48,487 nt of DNA, taken from NCBI GenBank assembly GCA_000720375.1, contig JOAA01000050.1:1-48487 (forward strand), in the 5' to 3' direction. The position numbers were made by a program, and so were the translations under genes. The notes beneath the pieces were generated by a model. It saw only the letters and a program-made list of their open reading frames with translations, ran no database searches and was not told the DNA's origin. The first letter of the stretch is position 1; the number at the start of each line of letters is the position of its first letter. Shown here in pieces: positions 44,847 through 48,487 of this stretch. The DNA comes from Rhodococcus rhodnii (GTDB taxonomy: Bacteria; Actinomycetota; Actinomycetes; Mycobacteriales; Pseudonocardiaceae).

Positions 44847-47191
44847 GGGTTCCGTTCCTCCCCCGGTTGTGTGATCCAGGCGGCGAGTTGGGTGCGCGAG
44901 GTGAAGCCGAGCTTGGCCAGGATACGTTCGACGTGGGCTTCGGCGGTGCGCTGGGCGATCACCAGCCGTGCAGCGACGTCCTTGTTGGACAGTCCGTGCG
45001 CGACCAGCTCGGCGACCTGCTGCTCCCGCTTGGTCAACGGATTCTCCGAAGTGGACGTTCCGGTGGGAGCCGCAGTGGCGGGTTCTGCTTTCTTGCCGAG
45101 CGCATAGGCGACGGCCTGTTCGATGTCAAGGTCGGCACCGCTCGCGAAGCCGGCCCGGAAGGCTCGGTCGCCCAGGGTGCGGCGGGCCTGCTGCTCGCAC
45201 GCCTCACGCACGGCGAGGTAGTGCGGGGAGCCCAACAACGGCTGCTCGCCGACCAGCGGCCAGATCGTGCTGGCCGCACCAAGCAACGCCGCGGCCCGCT
45301 CGCTGTCGCCGGCAGCCCCGACGATCCAGGCCAACTGCTCGATGAGCAACACCGTGCCGAAGGTGTCATGAAAGGCGTGCAGGACGCGCACGCCTTCTTG
45401 GGTGTGCGCGCTCGCCTGCGCCACCGCCCCCCGTCGCCATTCGGCGAGAGCAAGACCAGCGAGCGTGTAGGCCCGTGCCCACTGCTCGCCGTGCCGCTCG
45501 CATAGTGCGCGGGCACGTGTGCCCAGCGCGACGGCGCGCGCGAGGTGCTCTTGGAAAACGGCTACCACTATCACCATGACATGGGCGATGGCCACGGTGG
45601 TGCTCACTTCTCCGAGGGTCTCGAAACGCGCCAGGGCATCCCCTAACAGGGCCTGGCCGTGCGGGGAGTCGCCGCTGAGCCATGCGGCGGCCCCCTGGAC
45701 GAAGATGGCGTAGGCCAGCACAGTCGGTTCGTCCCGCCGCTCGGCCCAGTCCCGAGCCTCCTGCGCCATATCCATGGCGCGGGAAGCATCTCCCCGCGCG
45801 ACGGCTAGGTGGGCGTTGACCCACAGCGCGGTGGCCCGGGCCTTGGTCGGCTCGGCATGCATGGCCAGTGCGCGGTCCAGCCAATGACGTCCCTCCGCCA
45901 GCAAGCCGCAGCCGAGCCAGTAGAAGTACAAGGCCCCGGCCATCCGCAGCCCGGTCTGGGATTCACCGGGAGTGCTCAGACAGAACTTCAGTGCTAGGCG
46001 CAGGTTGTCGTGCTCACACCGGGTACGGGCGGCTACCTTCCGCTGGGTGGGGCCGAACCACTCGGCTTGGCCTCGCTCGGCGAGCCTCAGGTAGTAGTCC
46101 CGGTGCCGACGGCACAGCATCTCCGGCTCGGCCTTGGGTAAAGCGTCCCGTCCGTAGCAGCGCAGGGGGTCCAGCAGCCGGTAGCGCGCATGGGAGCCGT
46201 GGGTCTGGTCCTGACGGATCAGGATCGACTTGTCCACCAGCCCGGTCACCAGATCCAGCACCTGGTCGCGGTCGATGCCGTCCCCGGCGCAGACAGCTTC
46301 GGCCGCGTCCAGGTCGAACCCGCCAGCGAACACCGAGGCCCGGGCCCATAGCAGCTGCTCGAGTGGCGAGCACAACTCGTAGCTGTAGTCGATCACTGCC
46401 CGCAACGTCAGATGGCGGGGCACTACTGTACGACTGCCCCCGCGCAGCAAACGGAAGCAATCGTCCAGCCGGTGCAGGATCTGGTCCGGCGACAGCACCC
46501 GCACCCGGGCTGCGGCCAGTTCGATCGCCAGCGGCAGCCCATCCAGTTGCCAGCAGATCCGCCCAATCGTCGTGTGGTTGTCGGGAGTGGCTGCGAAACC
46601 GGGCCGCACGAGCGCTGCTCGTTCCACGAACAAGCGTACCGCCTCGTCGTGGACCAGCTTCCCGGGCCGCGGCAGACGCTCGGGATCCACCACCGGTAAC
46701 GGCGGTACCGTGAGGATCTGTTCACCTGGGGCGCCCAACGCGTGTCGGCTGGTGGCCAGGATCCGCAGGCCTGGCGCCACCGCGAGCAGGCCCGCCGCCA
46801 GCCCCGCACACTGGTCCGCCAGGTGTTCACAATTGTCCAGCACCAGTAGTAGTTGCTTGTCCGCCAAGTGACCTACCACGACCTCCCACGGCGGCCGCGC
46901 CGACCGATCACGCAATCCCATAGCGTCCGCGACCGTCTGTTCCAGCAAAGAACGATCCTGCAATGCGGCCAACTCGACCAGCCACACACCATCGGCGAAC
47001 GCCCGCCGCACCCCGGCCGCCACCCGCAGCGCCAACCGGGTCTTGCCCACTCCACCCACACCTGTCAACGTCAGCAACCGCGCGGCGGACAGCGCCCGCT
47101 TGGCTTCGGAAATCTCGCTTCGGCGGCCCACGAAACTGGTGAGCTCGGCAGGAAGACTGCCACTAGGACGATTCGACCCGGTACCCACCAT
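44843..47191 (-). CDS. NB-ARC/TPR/LuxR-type transcriptional regulator (module 3, gene A)
   Basis: This 782-aa protein has [63 protein letters not shown] and [20 protein letters not shown], and a LuxR HTH ([38 protein letters not shown]). The motif EWFGPTQ follows the gene A pattern. I prefer the ATG at 47191, which has GTGAGGCCTT just upstream, over the TTG at 47194. Gene B begins inside its stop. The gene is complete, so this module keeps its DNA-binding member although its B gene is damaged. Confidence 0.9.
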   Translation of the reverse strand: MVGTGSNRPSGSLPAELTSFVGRRSEISEAKRALSAARLLTLTGVGGVGKTRLALRVAAGVRRAFADGVWLVELAALQDRSLLEQTVADAMGLRDRSARPPWEVVVGHLADKQLLLVLDNCEHLADQCAGLAAGLLAVAPGLRILATSRHALGAPGEQILTVPPLPVVDPERLPRPGKLVHDEAVRLFVERAALVRPGFAATPDNHTTIGRICWQLDGLPLAIELAAARVRVLSPDQILHRLDDCFRLLRGGSRTVVPRHLTLRAVIDYSYELCSPLEQLLWARASVFAGGFDLDAAEAVCAGDGIDRDQVLDLVTGLVDKSILIRQDQTHGSHARYRLLDPLRCYGRDALPKAEPEMLCRRHRDYYLRLAERGQAEWFGPTQRKVAARTRCEHDNLRLALKFCLSTPGESQTGLRMAGALYFYWLGCGLLAEGRHWLDRALAMHAEPTKARATALWVNAHLAVARGDASRAMDMAQEARDWAERRDEPTVLAYAIFVQGAAAWLSGDSPHGQALLGDALARFETLGEVSTTVAIAHVMVIVVAVFQEHLARAVALGTRARALCERHGEQWARAYTLAGLALAEWRRGAVAQASAHTQEGVRVLHAFHDTFGTVLLIEQLAWIVGAAGDSERAAALLGAASTIWPLVGEQPLLGSPHYLAVREACEQQARRTLGDRAFRAGFASGADLDIEQAVAYALGKKAEPATAAPTGTSTSENPLTKREQQVAELVAHGLSNKDVAARLVIAQRTAEAHVERILAKLGFTSRTQLAAWITQPGEERNP

Positions 47192-48047
47192 CAAGGCCTC
47201 ACGCCCGGTGGTGCCATCCAGGCCACGAACCCGGCGCGTTCATCAAGGTGAACAGCAGTCATAATCCATCCACGCCGCGAAAGTCAATGCTCGGCCGTCC
47301 TAGGCCCATATTGCGTTGAGTCACTTCTCCTGATTTCGGCGAGGGCGTAAGCATAGCGCACTTGTCCACCAAACCTGCACGCAATCGCGATCCGTCATGT
47401 TGCCTATTCGCAAGTCGCGCGTTATTTTGGAAAGGCAGTTCCGGTAAGGATCGATCCAAACGCAAGTTGAGCGCGAAGAATCGATCATCCCATCACTGGA
47501 CTAATCTCTGCTGTATTGTCGAACGGCCCGACAGGCTGGGCATATCGATATCCGTAGGCCCCTACGTAGTTCTCCCGATTCCTCCGTGCGGTTTTGCGGG
47601 CAGCATTGCCCCATCGAGCGCGACACGAGGACGAGGTGGCTTGATCAGTTCCGCAACGGTGCCCCCGACGCCGAAAGCTGACGTCCTGATGTCCTGGCGA
47701 TGCCGGTGGGCTGCTCTCCGGCATTTGGCGTCGACGTGCGATGTCCTGTACCGGGCGACCAGCGGGGCTGGGAACGAACGGCAGGTCCCCGACTGGGCAG
47801 CCGGCACTCGAACCAGCCGGGACGACGCTGTTGACCGTGGCGACCGTGCCGCCCGGCAGAGCGCGGTGGGACCGCCAATCCCCTCCGCAACGGTGTGTCC
47901 TACCGCGCTCATCACTTCTTCTGGCAGAGATCCAGTGGACACCGATTACCGACGAATACCGGCCAACGAATGGGACGTGACCGCCTTGCCCGAAATGCCC
48001 GTCAGACAACTGACGCGACCGAACGGCGACACTGCGGCGGGCACAAC
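47192..48047. other. About 850 bp without a recognisable gene
   Basis: Long overlapping frames exist on both strands here but none shows a family motif or a convincing start. The first ~150 bp must contain the promoter of module 3. Part of the rest is probably eroded coding sequence. Confidence 0.5.
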
Positions 48048-48275
48048 ATGATCCGTGCACAGGCATTCGCCGGGGGCAATGTGGTTCATCTGTGGGCGCC
48101 TGATCCGGTAAAAATATCTGACCGTGCGTTGTGCGGCGCGTCTGGTCCCGCAGTCCGCGACCAGAGCGGCCGGCTATGCGCGGCCTGCTGGCGGGCTCAT
48201 GGGAGCTTGCTCAGTTCGGTATCCGCACAAGCGGCTATAGCACGTGGCCGCCAGCAAGCGCTGCTTGCGTGCTGA
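48048..48275 (+). CDS. Small CxxC protein, hypothetical
   Basis: This 75-aa product reads MIRAQAFAGGNVVHLWAPDP, then SDRALCGASGPAVRDQSGRL and CAACWRAHG. The LCG...CAAC pattern suggests a small zinc-binding knuckle, as in many short actinobacterial proteins found near mobile elements. No function is known. It is complete and ends about 90 nt before the group II intron DNA. Confidence 0.45.
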   Translation: MIRAQAFAGGNVVHLWAPDPVKISDRALCGASGPAVRDQSGRLCAACWRAHGSLLSSVSAQAAIARGRQQALLAC

Positions 48276-48368
48276 TGGGTGTCAGGCCAACCCGATTCCA
48301 AACGGTTGGGTAGGCCGTGCAGCGAGGTGCCCGCTGTTGGCGGGTCCTTTTCCGCGCGGCCTCCCGCC

Positions 48369-48402
48369 GAACCGGACGTGCCAGCTTTCCGGCATCCGGC
48401 TC
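48369..48402 (-). ncRNA. Group II intron domain V
   Basis: The 34-nt hairpin starts GAGCCGGATGCCGG, has a GAAA-type loop region, and ends CACGTCCGGTTC. It carries the catalytic AGC triad and the CG bulge. Length and pairing match bacterial domain V. This is the RNA catalytic centre. Confidence 0.82.
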
Positions 48403-48411
48403 TCCAGTGAC

Positions 48412-48487
48412 CTATGTTGTGAGAGGTGTGGCCTGGACCAGGTCGTTGTGGATCAGGTCATGGCAGGGTGAGCAGACGACGAGGGTC
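48412..48487 (-). CDS. Group II intron-encoded protein, C-terminal end (HNH region), partial
   Basis: The last codons read LVVCSPCHDLIHNDLVQATP before the stop at 48412. The CxxCH...IH pattern is the end of the HNH endonuclease domain found at the C-terminus of many group II intron reverse transcriptases. The reverse transcriptase and maturase domains lie beyond the window. Confidence 0.72.
   Translation of the reverse strand, partial: TLVVCSPCHDLIHNDLVQATPLTT

Larger units (their letters stand above)
48305..48487 (-). mobile_element. 3' end of a group II intron (continues beyond the window)
   Basis: On the minus strand the end of an intron-encoded protein is followed by a domain V hairpin and then a GC-rich stem-loop that could be domain VI. 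The 5' part of the intron lies outside the window, and the exact 3' splice site (about 48305-48330) is not fixed. Confidence 0.75.

Noticed and set aside
1..48487. CRISPR arrays, tRNA or rRNA genes
   Set aside because: No regularly spaced repeats and no tRNA- or rRNA-like sequences were seen by eye on either strand; a covariance-model scan would settle this.

Overview
The window is high-GC actinobacterial DNA. GTG/TTG starts, many NB-ARC/TPR/LuxR regulators, a LAL regulator, a DUF574-type methyltransferase and lasso-peptide enzymes all suggest a Pseudonocardiaceae-like or related antibiotic-producing actinomycete. The genus is an inference. It reads as accessory chromosome: intact large regulatory genes stand among decayed, frameshifted and truncated fragments of unrelated genes and insertion sequences.

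The dominant theme is a repeated two-gene module. Gene A (about 775-783 aa) is an NB-ARC (STAND) ATPase with TPR-like helices and a C-terminal LuxR-type HTH. Gene B (about 690-710 aa) is a diverged paralogue with the same ATPase and repeats but no HTH. A and B are adjacent in the same direction with a 9-nt gap or an ATGA overlap. Modules lie at 1277-5692 (+), 29029-33473 (+) and 47191-42712 (-; its B gene is frameshifted). A wrecked fourth junction is at 12340-12920, and a relic joining a Walker B segment to a LuxR HTH is at 13887-14282. A solo A-like regulator (5689-8064, -) ends an operon with two phosphoenolpyruvate-utilising proteins (8092-11924).

Layout: 1-1100, left edge with a methyltransferase cut by an IS1634-type transposase remnant. 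1277-5692, module 1. 5689-11924, the minus-strand PEP-utilising/STAND operon. 12.1-14.3 kb, relics (module 4, sodC, deleted STAND). 14.55-18.65 kb, a NarL-type response regulator divergent from a LAL regulator, then a hairpin. 18.8-19.1 kb, a broken secreted alpha/beta-hydrolase. 19.4-22.1 kb, a decayed lasso-peptide operon (C fragment, B1, frameshifted B2, ABC exporter). 22.2-25.5 kb, a large MalT-like ATPase with C-terminal winged helix and BTAD. 25.6-28.9 kb, relics (ISL3, SDR, tcmP, IS21, XRE, integrase) around one intact small secreted-protein gene. 29.0-33.5 kb, module 2. 33.8-35.9 kb, a Uma2-type nuclease, a small helical protein and an alpha/beta-hydrolase. 36.2-39.1 kb, more relics (ion channel, M50 protease, GH65, UspA). 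39.12-41.84 kb, an IS21-family element with a frameshifted istA and a zinc-ribbon passenger gene. 41.9-42.6 kb, zinc-ribbon and GT4 relics. 42.7-47.2 kb, module 3. 47.2-48.3 kb, mostly empty. 48.3 kb to the right edge, the 3' end of a group II intron on the minus strand.

How the genes may work together (inference): the A proteins can bind DNA. The B proteins have the sensor/ATPase and repeats but no visible output domain, so they probably act through A or another partner. That several A/B modules remain largely open while most other genes nearby have decayed suggests selection on the modules, or recent duplication.
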